Assembly: GCF_029963765.1 (NCBI RefSeq)
Contig: NZ_JALBYU010000007.1
Span: 235,051 to 299,050, forward strand
Origin: Pseudomonas sp. UYIF39
GTDB taxonomy: Bacteria; Pseudomonadota; Gammaproteobacteria; Pseudomonadales; Pseudomonadaceae
Reading direction: 5' to 3'
Length of the DNA: 64,000 bases
In this document: positions 10,224 through 19,987 of the stretch, piece after piece
How the letters are laid out: every line of letters begins with the position of its first letter
How positions within the stretch are numbered: position 1 is the first letter of the stretch
Made by a program: the position numbers and the translations under genes
Notes under the pieces: model-generated
Told to the model about the DNA's origin: nothing
Databases searched by the model: none
Seen by the model: only the letters and a program-made list of their open reading frames with translations

Positions 10224-11441
10224 TCAGCGTTGAACGGTTTTGCTGACCGCAGCGCTGTTGTCATGGATCAACTGAGTGATCATCGCGTCGGCCTCGGCCA
10301 ACTGACGGTCATAGACATTGGTGCTGAACGAAGCCTTTTGTGGCGGTTGTTGCGCCAGCACCGGACCGCTCTGGTCACGCAGGTTCACATCGACCTGAGT
10401 CGACAGGCCGACCCGCAACGGGTGCTTGGCCAGTTCTTCGGCGTTGATGTGAATCCGCACCGGCACCCGCTGGACGATCTTGATCCAGTTACCGGTGGCG
10501 TTTTGCGCGGGCAGCAGGGCAAACGCGCTGCCGGTACCGGCGCCGAGGCTGTCGATGGTGCCGCTGAACTTCACATCCCTGCCGTAGAGGTCGGCTTCGA
10601 TGTCCACCGGCTGCCCGATGCGCATGTCACGCAGTTGGGTTTCCTTGAAGTTGGCGTCGATCCACAGCTGATCCAGCGGGATAACTGCCATCAATGCGGT
10701 GCCCGGCTGGACGCGTTGGCCCAGTTGTACCGAGCGCTTGGCCACATAACCGGTGACCGGCGCGATCAAGGTGCTGCGCGAGTTATTCAGGTAAGCCTGA
10801 CGCAATTGCGCGGCAGCGGACATCACGTCCGGGTGCGACGAGACCACGGTGTCATCCACCAAAGCACTGGTGGTTTTCAGTTGCTGTTTGGCGTTGGCCA
10901 GGGCGTTTTGCGCCGAGGTCAGGTCGTCGCGAGCATGGGACAGTTCTTCCTGGGAAATCGCCCCGCCAGCGGCGAGGTTCTTCCGGCGATTGAAGTTGTC
11001 CTGCGCCTTTTGCACTTCAGCCTGTTGGGCGTTGACCTGGGCTTTCATGCCGTCGACGTTGCTGTACAAACCGCGAACCTGACGCACGGTGCGGGCCAGA
11101 TTGGCCTGGGCACTTTGCAGACCGACTTCGGCGTCGTTCGGATCGAAGTTGATCAGCACCTGACCTTCGTGAACCAGGTCGCCATCGTCGGCGCCAATGC
11201 TGACTACGGTGCCGGTGACCAACGGAGTGATTTCCACCACATTGCCGTTCACATAGGCGTCGTCGGTGCTTTCGATCCAGCGCCCGTAGAATTCGTGATA
11301 ACCCCAGACGCCAACACCGGCAAGGATCACCACGATCGCCAACACCACCAGCATGACTTTGCGTTTGCGCGGGTTGCTGGTGTCTTGAGTGTTGTCAGAC
11401 GCTTTATCAGTTGGAGCAGGAGTTGTATCGGCAGTGGCCAT
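10224..11441 (-). CDS. Membrane fusion protein of tripartite efflux, EmrA/HlyD family
   Basis: A 405-residue periplasmic adaptor. It has a cytoplasmic N-terminus, a single transmembrane anchor at about 28-48 (VMLVVLAIVVILAGVGVWGY), then a split biotinyl-lipoyl domain (DGDLVHEGQVL ... APVTGYVAKRSVQLGQRVQPG) around a helical coiled-coil hairpin rich in Gln and Ala. It would link the EmrB-like pump to the outer-membrane protein encoded 15 bp upstream in the same operon. Confidence 0.92.
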   Translation of the reverse strand: MATADTTPAPTDKASDNTQDTSNPRKRKVMLVVLAIVVILAGVGVWGYHEFYGRWIESTDDAYVNGNVVEITPLVTGTVVSIGADDGDLVHEGQVLINFDPNDAEVGLQSAQANLARTVRQVRGLYSNVDGMKAQVNAQQAEVQKAQDNFNRRKNLAAGGAISQEELSHARDDLTSAQNALANAKQQLKTTSALVDDTVVSSHPDVMSAAAQLRQAYLNNSRSTLIAPVTGYVAKRSVQLGQRVQPGTALMAVIPLDQLWIDANFKETQLRDMRIGQPVDIEADLYGRDVKFSGTIDSLGAGTGSAFALLPAQNATGNWIKIVQRVPVRIHINAEELAKHPLRVGLSTQVDVNLRDQSGPVLAQQPPQKASFSTNVYDRQLAEADAMITQLIHDNSAAVSKTVQR

Positions 11442-11456
11442 GACAAGTACCTTGAA

Positions 11457-12926
11457 TTAGTTGTGCTGCGTGGCTGGGGTTGCGTTGGCTGCGGTCAGGG
11501 TTTCACCCTGAAAACCGCCGCCCAGCGCCTGCATCAGTTGGATCGACAGGTCGATCTGCTCGGCATTCAGGTTGGCCAGCTGACGCTGGGCCTGGAGCAA
11601 TTGTTGCTCGATGCTGAGCACGTCCAGGTAATTGCCGATGCCGGAACCGTAGCGTTGGACCACGGTGTTGTAAGAATCCTGGGCAATGTCGGTGGCGTGC
11701 TGTTGAGCGCCGATCTGCCGGCCGATGTCGCGCAACTGGTTGATGGTGTCGCTGACATCACCCAGGGCTTTCACCAGGCTTTTGTTGTACTGCGCCACCG
11801 CGAGGTCGTAATCGGCGTCGCGGGAATCGAGGTTGGCACGCAGGCGGCCGCCGTCGAAAATCGGCACCGAGATCGTCGGCGCAATATTGAAGAAACGACT
11901 GGCCGATCCGAACATCGCATCGCCCAGCAAAGATTCGGCACCGGCCGCAGCGCTAAGGTTCAAGTTTGGATAGAACTGGGTTTTGCCGGCGTCGATGTTC
12001 TTGCTCGCCGCCTCGACCCGCCAACGCGCGGCCACCAGGTCCGGACGACGACCGAGCAACTCGGCCGGCAACACCGATGGCAACGCTACAGCGCTGGCTT
12101 GAAGGATTTTCGGCCGGGCGATTTCATTGCCGCGATCCGGGCCTTTACCGAGCAAGACGGCCAAAGCGATTTTCGCGCTTTGCAGGCGTTTCTCGGCGTC
12201 GATCAGGCTGGCTTCGGACGTGGCTTCCAGGCTTTCGGTTTGCTGGAACTGGTACTGACTGTCGATCCCCGAGCTCAGTCGACGTTGGCTCAGGTCGAGC
12301 ATTTGCTTGGTGCGTTTGAGGTCTTCACTGGCCAGGTCGTAGACGATGTGTGCCTGACCCAGATCGCTGTAGGCGCGAGCGACGTCGGCGGACAACGTCA
12401 GCTGAGCGGCCTGTTGATCGACTTCGGCAGCACGGGCCTGACCCAGTGCAGCTTCCCAGGCATCACGCTGACCGCCCCAGAGGTCGAAGTTGTAATTGAA
12501 ACTGGCACTGATGTTGCGCACGGTGGAATAAGTGCCGCCCTGCCCGTTCGGGTCCTGATCCCGGGCCAGACGCGAACGGCTGACACCAGCGCTGGCATCG
12601 AGGGTGGGCATGCGGGCGGCGTCGGCGGCATAGGCGGCGGCGCTGGCCTGGTGAGCACGGGCGTCGGCGATTTGCATGTCGGGGCTGTCGTGCAGGGCTT
12701 CGCGGATCAAGCCGTCGAGCTGTGGGTCGCCGAGGCTTTTCCACCAGTCGCTTTTCGGCCAGGCCGCGGGCGACAGAGTTACACCGCTGAGGGATTGCCC
12801 GGCCTTGAGGTTTTTCGCATCGAGGCTTTTGCCTTCAGTGGTCAGGCCACTGTAGCTGGCGCAACCGGCCAGGGTCATGGCCGCCAGCACCAGGCTCAGT
12901 CCGGTCCGCAGGGTTTTACTGCTCAT
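11457..12926 (-). CDS. Outer-membrane efflux lipoprotein, OprM/NodT family
   Basis: A 489-residue TolC-like channel. The N-terminus is a lipoprotein signal with lipobox LAGC (Cys22). Two repeated helical outer-membrane efflux domains follow (about 65-260 and 280-460), ending in a Gln/Asn-rich tail. Its ATG overlaps the stop of the marR gene by 4 bp. With the two following genes it makes a complete tripartite exporter spanning both membranes. Confidence 0.93.
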   Translation of the reverse strand: MSSKTLRTGLSLVLAAMTLAGCASYSGLTTEGKSLDAKNLKAGQSLSGVTLSPAAWPKSDWWKSLGDPQLDGLIREALHDSPDMQIADARAHQASAAAYAADAARMPTLDASAGVSRSRLARDQDPNGQGGTYSTVRNISASFNYNFDLWGGQRDAWEAALGQARAAEVDQQAAQLTLSADVARAYSDLGQAHIVYDLASEDLKRTKQMLDLSQRRLSSGIDSQYQFQQTESLEATSEASLIDAEKRLQSAKIALAVLLGKGPDRGNEIARPKILQASAVALPSVLPAELLGRRPDLVAARWRVEAASKNIDAGKTQFYPNLNLSAAAGAESLLGDAMFGSASRFFNIAPTISVPIFDGGRLRANLDSRDADYDLAVAQYNKSLVKALGDVSDTINQLRDIGRQIGAQQHATDIAQDSYNTVVQRYGSGIGNYLDVLSIEQQLLQAQRQLANLNAEQIDLSIQLMQALGGGFQGETLTAANATPATQHN

Positions 12927-13396
12927 TTGTCACCTACCCGCAGCAGGGTGATCGAGTCACCGGCTGCCACCAAAATTTTCTTCAGGATCTGTTCGAGGGT
13001 TTTCAACTCCTCTGGGGTGATCGCGCCAGCCAGTTCATTCATGGCGTCGGCGCCGATCTCCGGCAGGCGGTCAGTCAACTGCTGGCCTTGCTCGGTCAGC
13101 ACCAGCTGAACCTGACGGCGGTCCGCCTCGGAGCGTTGGCGGGCGAGGAAGCCTTTCTGTTCCAGACGATCGAGCATGCGGGTCATCGAACCGCTATCCA
13201 GCGACAGGTGACGGCACAGCTCGGCCGGGGTATCGACGCCGAATTGGGCCATGATGATCAGCACTTTGAACTGCGCGGCGGTGATGCCGTGGGGTTCCAT
13301 GTGCGTGTCGATGATCCGGTCCTTGAGCAGCGCAGCGCGCCCGAGCAGGAGACCGAGATGGCAAGTGTGGAATGCGTCTGGGGTGAAATGTTTCAT
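12923..13396 (-). CDS. MarR-family repressor of the efflux operon
   Basis: A 157-residue winged-helix regulator. The recognition region is TPAELCRHLSLDSGSMTRMLDRLEQKG and the wing contains RSEADRRQVQL. It is the first gene of the operon, with a 4-bp overlap with the outer-membrane gene. Two identical palindromes lie just upstream of its start, so autoregulation and repression of the whole pump operon are likely. The ligand is unknown. Confidence 0.92.
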   Translation of the reverse strand: MKHFTPDAFHTCHLGLLLGRAALLKDRIIDTHMEPHGITAAQFKVLIIMAQFGVDTPAELCRHLSLDSGSMTRMLDRLEQKGFLARQRSEADRRQVQLVLTEQGQQLTDRLPEIGADAMNELAGAITPEELKTLEQILKKILVAAGDSITLLRVGDK

Positions 13397-13411
13397 CTGA
13401 CCACCAATTAG

Positions 13412-13456
13412 CTGCCTAGGCAGAGAATGTATGACGAGATGTTACTGCCTAGGCAG
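13412..13456. promoter_or_regulatory. Paired MarR operators CTGCCTAGGCAG
   Basis: The perfect 12-bp palindrome CTGCCTAGGCAG occurs at 13412-13423 and 13445-13456, with centres 33 bp apart (about three helical turns, so the same DNA face). It is immediately upstream of the marR start and probably overlaps the operon promoter. Confidence 0.85.
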
Positions 13457-13516
13457 CGAATGTCAACGTAATAGTTAGGGTGCTTGCTATTTAGTTGATA
13501 AACGGCGACCCACAAT

Positions 13517-13672
13517 CCCTGTGGCGAGGGGGTTTATCAGAACGCCGCACCGCCCCGTTCGGCGGCGCAGCAGTCGTCGCTTTTAGATGTGTAGGGGTTC
13601 AGAAGGAGTGGAGTTGCAGCTGAGGGGGGGCCGCTACGCGGCCCAACGGGGGTAAACCCCCTCGCCACAGGG
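13517..13672. repeat. REP-type inverted repeat
   Basis: Arms CCCTGTGGCGAGGGGGTTTA and TAAACCCCCTCGCCACAGGG are exact reverse complements. Inner sequence includes CCGTTCGGCGGCGCAGCAGTCG and GGGCCGCTACGCGGCCC. It lies between marR and the tamB 3' end. Confidence 0.85.
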
Positions 13673-13695
13673 GACCGTGCCCGATCAGGAGGGGT

Positions 13696-16600
13696 TTAGA
13701 AATCCCGCTTGTAGAAGATGTCCAGCGAACTGGCCACGCCGCCCGCCGCTTCGAGGTAAACCTTCTTGCTCAGCTTGTAACGCAAGGCGATGGTGTTGGC
13801 CGGCTCGAACACGCCAACGCCATAACGCAGGCTGAGCTTCTCGGAGAGGTTGCCGCTGGCCACCACGCTGGTTGCATTGCCGCTGCCTTGGGTATCGAGC
13901 TGGAAATCCTGAATGCCCAGGTCCTTGGCCAACCCGCTGGTCACACCGGAACTGCCCATCAAGCCCAACCCGAGCGCCGCTTGGGCGAGCATGTTGTTGT
14001 CCTCACCGCTGGTACTCAGCGGACGCCCCAGCACCAGATAGGACAACGCCTGCTCCTGACTCATCGCCGGCTCGGAGAAGATCTGTGTGGTCGGCTGCTC
14101 GGCGCTGCCGCTCAGGCGAATGCCGGCGATCACGTCGTCGGTCTGGCGAATCGCTTCGATGTCCAGATACGGCTGGTCAATTGGGCCGGCAAACAACAAG
14201 CGCGCCCGGCGCACGGTCAATCGCTGACCGTAGGCGCGATAACGCCCATCGTTGAGCCAGAGCTCGCCGCGGGTGTCCATGTTGTCGCCAATGTGCACAT
14301 GACCTTGCAGGTTGGCGGTCAGGCCAAACCCGGCAAAGCTGAGTTTGTCCTGCCCGACCACCACATCGATGTCCATCGCCATGGCCATCGGGGGTTTGCC
14401 CTCTTCGGTCTGCTGGCCGACGATCACCGTGTCACTGGACACCTTGACCGTCGAGGGCGGCAACTCACGCACGGTGATTTCGCCTTTTGGCACCAGCACC
14501 TTGCCGGTGATCGCCAGTTTGTCGTCCTTCATCGAAATCTTCAGGTCCGGCGCCATTTCCAGCTTGGCGTACGGCTCGACGGTGACGGGCAATTGCGTGC
14601 CTTTGAGCGCCAGGTCCACCACCAACGCCTGACCCCAGGCGATGTTGCCGCTCAAAGTGCCCTGCCCAGTCTTGCCACTTTTCCAGCCGCCGTTCAACTG
14701 CACGGTTTCGCCGGCAATCACGGCTTGAAGTTGCAGCGCTTCGAGGTCCATCGGCAGTTCAGGCCCGGAAATCTCGCCGTCGCTGAGCAGCAGATTGCCG
14801 TTGACCTGCGGCGCCAGCAGCGTACCTGCGAGCGTGCCGCTGCCATTCAAACGACCGGTCAGTTTCTCGACCATCGGCACGAATGGCCGCGCCACCGACA
14901 GGTCCAGACCACTCAGGCGGAACGAGCCGGTCAGTGGTTTGTCCTTCGGCAGCGGATTGATCTGCGCCTGGAGCATAAGCTCACCGAGCTTGCCGCCGAC
15001 GAAATTGAGGTCAGCGTCGATGCGCTTGGGCGTGAGCTTGCTGTTCAGTTTCAGGGTCTGGTACGGGAAGTCCAACCACTGGTCCTTCTCCTTGATGCGC
15101 AATGTGCCACCGCTGGCATCGACGCTGATCTGACCGTTCGGGCCGCTGGCCGGCAGGTCCAGTTGCAGTTCGGCGTTGAGCCGGCCCTTCCAGGCGAAAT
15201 CCTTGGGCAACCACTGCGCCAGGCTGTCGATCGGGAATTGCTTGAGGTGATAACGCAGCTTCGGCTCAGGCATCAGGCGCTGATCCTCACCGCACAGGCT
15301 GGCCGGGCCGGACGTCCAGCAGTGGGTGCCAAAATTGATCTTGCCGTCCGCCAACCGTTCAAGCTTCGCCGGACCTTGCAGCTTCCAGTCTTGACCGCCG
15401 GCCTGGATGTCGCCGCTGAACAGGCGTCCACGCCAATTGCCTTTGTCCAGATTGCCGTCGAGGCCGAGCGCGAGCTTCAGCTTCGGCCCTTGCAGGTCGA
15501 GGGTGAGTTTCTGGTTTTTGATATCGCCCTGACCGCTGGCGGTCAGCGTGCCCAGCGACGTTTCACCGGCCTGGATGCCGCTGCCCTTGAGGTCGATCTT
15601 TGCGTGTTGCGCGCTGTCGAGTGTGGCGTCCAGATTCAGGCTTTGCAGGCGATTGTCTTCGAAGGCCAGTTGCGTACCTTGCAGCCCGAGCTTGCCTTGC
15701 GGGGCCTTGAGCGTGCCGGCGACATCGACGCGACCATTGAGCTGACCGCGCAGTTGCGGCCACAACTGAGCCAGGCGCGGCAGCTTGATATCGATCTGAC
15801 CGGCGAGCTTCTGTTGCAAGCTGCCCTTGCCGTTGATGCTGTTGTCGCCGAGGCGAATTTGCAGCGCGTTGAGGTTCCATTGCTCGCCGCCGCCATCGGC
15901 TTTGGCCTGGATCACTGCCGGTTGGCCGCGCAGTTTGCCTTTCAAGTCGAGATCAGCGGTCAGGCTGAGTTTTTCATTCTTCATCTCGCCTTTGCTGCGC
16001 AACGGTCCGGCCAGGGTGCCCGGCAACTCCGCGACCCAGTACGCCGGGTTGATCGCCGACAGGTCGAGCGCGGTGTCCCAGGCGATGCCGTCGGCAAATT
16101 GTAGGTTCAGGTGCCCTTCGGCCTTGCCCTGCCCGGCTTCGAGTTGAATTTGTTGCAGGTAGATTTTCGTCAGGTCGCCGCTGAACGGGCTGGTCAGGCT
16201 GAACGCCCCGGCCGGGCCGTCGAGTGCGGCGCTGAAGTGACCAATGTACTTGCCGTCGGTGTAGGAGACTTCACCGTTGAAGCTGCGCAGCGCCACTTCT
16301 GGCTCGTCGATCAGCGGATAGAGCCGGTGCCACGGGAAATCCAGCCAGTCGATTTTTGCATCGGCACTCAAGCCTTTGCTCCAGTCGAGGTTGCCGGTGA
16401 GTTTCAGGCTTTGCTTGTCGTTGGCCGTGAGGTCCAACCCGGCGATCTGCGCGCCGTTGGCGTCGACCTTGCCTTGCAACAACAGCGCGACCGGGCCAAG
16501 TTCTGCGGGCAACGTGGCTTTGCCGAGCAATTGGTAACCGTTTTTCAGGTCACCGTCGCCGGTGAGTTCCAGTTGGTTGAGTTGCAGGGTGTCCGACAGA

Positions 16601-17370
16601 TCGGCGCTGGCCTTGAAGCCGTCAGCGGTGATTCGCACCTTGGCCGGCAGGTTTTCCACCAGCGGTTGCAGTTCGCCGGTCAATTGCCCGTTGAGGTAAC
16701 CGCTGCTGTCGGCTTTCAGATTCAGGGTTTTCAGCAGATCGCCGTCGACCTTCAGGGCCAGCGTCCAAGGCCCGGTGCCGGGGGCTGGCAGGGTCAGTTT
16801 GCCTTCGGCCTTGAGCGGCCAGTTACCGCTGGGTTGCAGCAGGCCTGAAAGATTCAGACTCAGATCATCCCTTTGCAAATGAACGGAATCGATCTGCAAG
16901 CCGTTGGCCGTCCAGTGCGCCGCCAGTTGCAAACCCTTGAGTTCTTCGCTGCCGTTGAACAGCAGGCTGCCGACCTGGACATCGCCCAGCTCGATGGCCA
17001 AGGGCAACTTCAGATCCGGGAGACTGATCGGCCCGCTGCTTTCTTCTTGCGTGCCGGGCGGGAATTGCAGGCTGACCTGATCGGCCTTTAATTGCTCGAT
17101 GCACAGGGTCATGCGCGTCAGGCACAGCGGCGACCAAGCGAAAATCACCTTGTTCAGCTCAACCCGACTGCTGTCCTGCTGCCACAGCACATGGTCGGCA
17201 CTCCACTGCCCGCCCAAACGGCCCTGGAAATTTTCGACGGTCAAACCCGGCACAAAGCCGAGCGCCCAGCGGCTGCCCGTCGCCGTGCCAAGCACCGTGG
17301 CCACGGTCAGGACAACCAGCATCAGCAGCGCCAGAATCGCCACCAGCGTTATTTTCAAACCACGCTTCAC
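13696..17370 (-). CDS. tamB: Translocation and assembly module subunit TamB
   Basis: A 1224-residue AsmA/TamB-type bridge protein: one N-terminal membrane anchor (about residues 7-27), a very long repetitive beta-rich periplasmic part, and the conserved C-terminal TamB (DUF490) domain ending KKVYLEAAGGVASSLDIFYK. It works with TamA in inserting outer-membrane proteins, and AsmA-like proteins are also linked to phospholipid transport. It starts with GTG overlapping the tamA stop (GTGA), so it is translationally coupled to tamA. Confidence 0.95.
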   Translation of the reverse strand: MKRGLKITLVAILALLMLVVLTVATVLGTATGSRWALGFVPGLTVENFQGRLGGQWSADHVLWQQDSSRVELNKVIFAWSPLCLTRMTLCIEQLKADQVSLQFPPGTQEESSGPISLPDLKLPLAIELGDVQVGSLLFNGSEELKGLQLAAHWTANGLQIDSVHLQRDDLSLNLSGLLQPSGNWPLKAEGKLTLPAPGTGPWTLALKVDGDLLKTLNLKADSSGYLNGQLTGELQPLVENLPAKVRITADGFKASADLSDTLQLNQLELTGDGDLKNGYQLLGKATLPAELGPVALLLQGKVDANGAQIAGLDLTANDKQSLKLTGNLDWSKGLSADAKIDWLDFPWHRLYPLIDEPEVALRSFNGEVSYTDGKYIGHFSAALDGPAGAFSLTSPFSGDLTKIYLQQIQLEAGQGKAEGHLNLQFADGIAWDTALDLSAINPAYWVAELPGTLAGPLRSKGEMKNEKLSLTADLDLKGKLRGQPAVIQAKADGGGEQWNLNALQIRLGDNSINGKGSLQQKLAGQIDIKLPRLAQLWPQLRGQLNGRVDVAGTLKAPQGKLGLQGTQLAFEDNRLQSLNLDATLDSAQHAKIDLKGSGIQAGETSLGTLTASGQGDIKNQKLTLDLQGPKLKLALGLDGNLDKGNWRGRLFSGDIQAGGQDWKLQGPAKLERLADGKINFGTHCWTSGPASLCGEDQRLMPEPKLRYHLKQFPIDSLAQWLPKDFAWKGRLNAELQLDLPASGPNGQISVDASGGTLRIKEKDQWLDFPYQTLKLNSKLTPKRIDADLNFVGGKLGELMLQAQINPLPKDKPLTGSFRLSGLDLSVARPFVPMVEKLTGRLNGSGTLAGTLLAPQVNGNLLLSDGEISGPELPMDLEALQLQAVIAGETVQLNGGWKSGKTGQGTLSGNIAWGQALVVDLALKGTQLPVTVEPYAKLEMAPDLKISMKDDKLAITGKVLVPKGEITVRELPPSTVKVSSDTVIVGQQTEEGKPPMAMAMDIDVVVGQDKLSFAGFGLTANLQGHVHIGDNMDTRGELWLNDGRYRAYGQRLTVRRARLLFAGPIDQPYLDIEAIRQTDDVIAGIRLSGSAEQPTTQIFSEPAMSQEQALSYLVLGRPLSTSGEDNNMLAQAALGLGLMGSSGVTSGLAKDLGIQDFQLDTQGSGNATSVVASGNLSEKLSLRYGVGVFEPANTIALRYKLSKKVYLEAAGGVASSLDIFYKRDF

Positions 17371-19094
17371 AGCTCAGGCCCCATGGAAAAGTGCAGTCGA
17401 ATGCCGCCGTCGTCGTCCATCGCATGGGCCAGGTCGAGGCGTATCGGCCCCACCGGCGAGACCCAGCGCACACCGATGCCGACACCGGTCTTGAGGTTCG
17501 GCAGTTCGAGGGTATTGAAGGAGTTGCCTTGGTCGATGAAGGTCGCGACCCGCCATTTTTCGGCGATGGAGTACTGATACTCGACGCTGCCGGCAACCAT
17601 GTAACGGCCACCAATGCGGTCACCCTCGGAGTTTTCCGGGGACAGGCTCTGGTAGTCGTAGCCGCGCACGCTCTGATCGCCACCGGCGAAGAAGCGCAGC
17701 GACGGCGGCACAGATCTGTAGCCATTGGTGGCACTGCCGCCGACCTGCACCCGACCGAGGAAGCGGTGCTTGTCGAAGACCGTGGTCAAGCCTTTCACCA
17801 GCGCGGTGCCGTAGACCAGATTGGTGTCCGAGCCCAAACCTTCCTTGGCCACTTTGGTCGCGAATTCCAGGCGATAACCGTTGTGCGGGTCGATGCGGTT
17901 GTCGCTTTTCAGGTAGGAATAGTTGACGCCTGGCATCAGCAACGTGCTGAGCCCTGAGTCGTCGCCGAGCCTGTATTCCTCGCGCTGCCACTTGAGCGAC
18001 ACAACGCGCTGCCAGCCGCTGGGCAACTTGCTGTGCCATTCGGGGCCGAGGGTCAGCAGTTTGCTGAGGGAGTCCTTGTCGGCGATTTCTTCGTTCTGAT
18101 AGCCACCGGCGAACCGCAGTTTGTCGGTCAGCGGCGGGTCCAGGGGAATGTCGTAGAACACACCGACGTTCTGCCGGGGCGCCGAGACTTCGGTCTCCCA
18201 GCCATAGCTATGCCCCTGAGGGTTGACCCAGTGACGGGTCCAGTTGGCCTTGATCCGTGGGCCGACGTCCGTGGAATAGCCCAACCCCAGGCCCATGGTC
18301 CGTGGTTTGCGGGTTTCGAGTTTGACGTCCACCGGGATCACATCGTTCTTCGACGCCGTCGGCGCCGCATCCACCCGCACGCTTTCGAAATAGCCGCTCG
18401 ATTGCATGGCCTGATTGAGCTCGGCGATCAGTTCGGAGTCATAAGGCGCGCCCGCCTTGAAAGGCACCATGCGCCGCAGCAGGTCTTCGTCGAACGGTGA
18501 ATCACCCTCAAAACTGACCTTGCCCAGTGAATAGCGTGGGCCGCTGTTATAGATCAGTTCGATGTCGGCAACGCCGGCTCGCGGGTCGACCGACAATTTC
18601 TGGCTGCTGAAGTAACCGCTGAAAAAACCGTAGCGAGAGGCCTGATTCTGAATCAGGCGCTTGGCGTCTTCGTAATGGCCATGGTTGAGTACCGCGCCGG
18701 TTTTCAGCGCATTGCTTTTGGGTACACGGAAGGATTTGAGGGAAGCGGCCGGGCCGTCGATGCGAATAGTGACGTTGCGCAAATGCACCGGCTCGCCGGG
18801 ATCGATATTCAGTACCAGGCGAGGCGTCTTGCCGCCCTTCACATCCGTGTCGATCTGCGGCTGGTAATAACCCAAGGCCTGGGCGGCCTTGCGCGCCTGT
18901 TCTTCAGCGCCACGACTGAAGCGCAGCAAGGCTTCTTCGTCTCGATCGCCGAGGCTGCCGATATAGCCCTCTATATTGGCTTTCAGTTCATCGTTGGACG
19001 GTTTGATCCGCACATCCAATTCACTTTGCGCCAGCGCCGCGCAGCTGGTAATCAGCATCAGCACGCCACTGGTAATTCTTCCTGGAAACTTCAT
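17367..19094 (-). CDS. tamA: Translocation and assembly module subunit TamA (Omp85 family)
   Basis: An outer-membrane protein of 575 residues with a signal peptide (MKFPGRITSGVLMLITSCAALAQS), about three POTRA domains (roughly 25-260) and a C-terminal 16-stranded Omp85 barrel. RFFAGGDQSVRGYDYQS is the conserved VRGY/F motif of the barrel lid loop. Six upstream in-frame codons were excluded because the signal peptide starts at MKFPG. It lies directly before tamB on the same strand. Confidence 0.95.
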   Translation of the reverse strand: MKFPGRITSGVLMLITSCAALAQSELDVRIKPSNDELKANIEGYIGSLGDRDEEALLRFSRGAEEQARKAAQALGYYQPQIDTDVKGGKTPRLVLNIDPGEPVHLRNVTIRIDGPAASLKSFRVPKSNALKTGAVLNHGHYEDAKRLIQNQASRYGFFSGYFSSQKLSVDPRAGVADIELIYNSGPRYSLGKVSFEGDSPFDEDLLRRMVPFKAGAPYDSELIAELNQAMQSSGYFESVRVDAAPTASKNDVIPVDVKLETRKPRTMGLGLGYSTDVGPRIKANWTRHWVNPQGHSYGWETEVSAPRQNVGVFYDIPLDPPLTDKLRFAGGYQNEEIADKDSLSKLLTLGPEWHSKLPSGWQRVVSLKWQREEYRLGDDSGLSTLLMPGVNYSYLKSDNRIDPHNGYRLEFATKVAKEGLGSDTNLVYGTALVKGLTTVFDKHRFLGRVQVGGSATNGYRSVPPSLRFFAGGDQSVRGYDYQSLSPENSEGDRIGGRYMVAGSVEYQYSIAEKWRVATFIDQGNSFNTLELPNLKTGVGIGVRWVSPVGPIRLDLAHAMDDDGGIRLHFSMGPEL

Positions 19095-19159
19095 AGGCGC
19101 GGATGCTATCACGAGCTTGGGAGCGTGATAGAGCCTGGCGTGCGGTGAAAGTTCTACCT

Positions 19160-19810
19160 TTATGCCGTTGCTGTTTGTAACACCTGGGGATTGGCGTGGA
19201 AAAACACGTGTTCGCGAATCGGTCCTACAGCAACCTCACCGATTTCCTCATAGCCCTGGCGCTTATAGAACTCCAGATAGCGAGGATTCCCGGTATCAAG
19301 GATCACGCCCTCGGAGTGCTCATCCACCGCACACCAGTTGTGCACCGCTTTCAGCAATTGTTCACCAAAGTGCTTGCCCTGAAATTGCGGATGCACTCCC
19401 AGCAACGGCAGCAGGTGCACCGAATCGGACGGCACGCAAGCCATCACGGCATCGTGATACTCGAGATAGCGTCGGGTGCAGCGAAAACCGGTGCTGAGCA
19501 TCATGCGCAGACGCCAGGCCCAACTTTCAGTGATGCCCAGGCGACGTTGCGGCGGTGCGATCAGCGCGATGCCGATCAACCGGTCATTGACCAGCAGGCC
19601 GATGGCCGGCAAGTCCTGAAGAAAATGTTGTTTGACCAACTCGCGCACAGTGGCCCGGACCCGCTGTTCATAACCGGGACGCTCCGCTTCGAACAGGTAG
19701 CCGAAGGTCGGCTCATGCCGGTAAGCCTGGTACAACAGCGAACGCGCTTCGCGGGAATAGCCGCTGTCGAGCATGTGAACATCGGCGATGACGGTCGAGG
19801 TTTCGGGCAT
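19160..19810 (-). CDS. GNAT-family N-acetyltransferase
   Basis: 216 residues with a GNAT fold. The acetyl-CoA-binding region is LLGVHPQFQGKHFGEQLLKAVHNW (compare Q/RxxGxG/A), followed by LDTGNPRYLEFYKRQGYEE, typical of the beta-6/beta-7 end. No signal peptide, so cytoplasmic. The substrate cannot be told. It stands alone between tamA and xthA. Confidence 0.88.
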   Translation of the reverse strand: MPETSTVIADVHMLDSGYSREARSLLYQAYRHEPTFGYLFEAERPGYEQRVRATVRELVKQHFLQDLPAIGLLVNDRLIGIALIAPPQRRLGITESWAWRLRMMLSTGFRCTRRYLEYHDAVMACVPSDSVHLLPLLGVHPQFQGKHFGEQLLKAVHNWCAVDEHSEGVILDTGNPRYLEFYKRQGYEEIGEVAVGPIREHVFFHANPQVLQTATA

Positions 19811-19987
19811 AACGGTAGATCTCCCCTGGGCGAGGCTTAAAAAGGCCTCGTTCTTATTGGTACGAGCCTTGCGCGGTCGCGATCGTTCCCACGCCCCCAG
19901 ACATTAGCAGCGCATTTGGACTACTGCCACGCTAGCCCCATTCCTACATGTCAGCTAGCATCGCCCTTTTTGCCAGGACTGCCGACC

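Noticed and set aside
9027..13109. A 1360-codon open frame on the plus strand opposite the efflux operon
   Set aside because: It is antisense to three genes with clear motifs. Its translation is His/Gln/Arg-rich with no domain, as expected from the opposite strand of GC-rich coding DNA. The same applies to the long frames opposite tamB, glnS and fadD-like genes.
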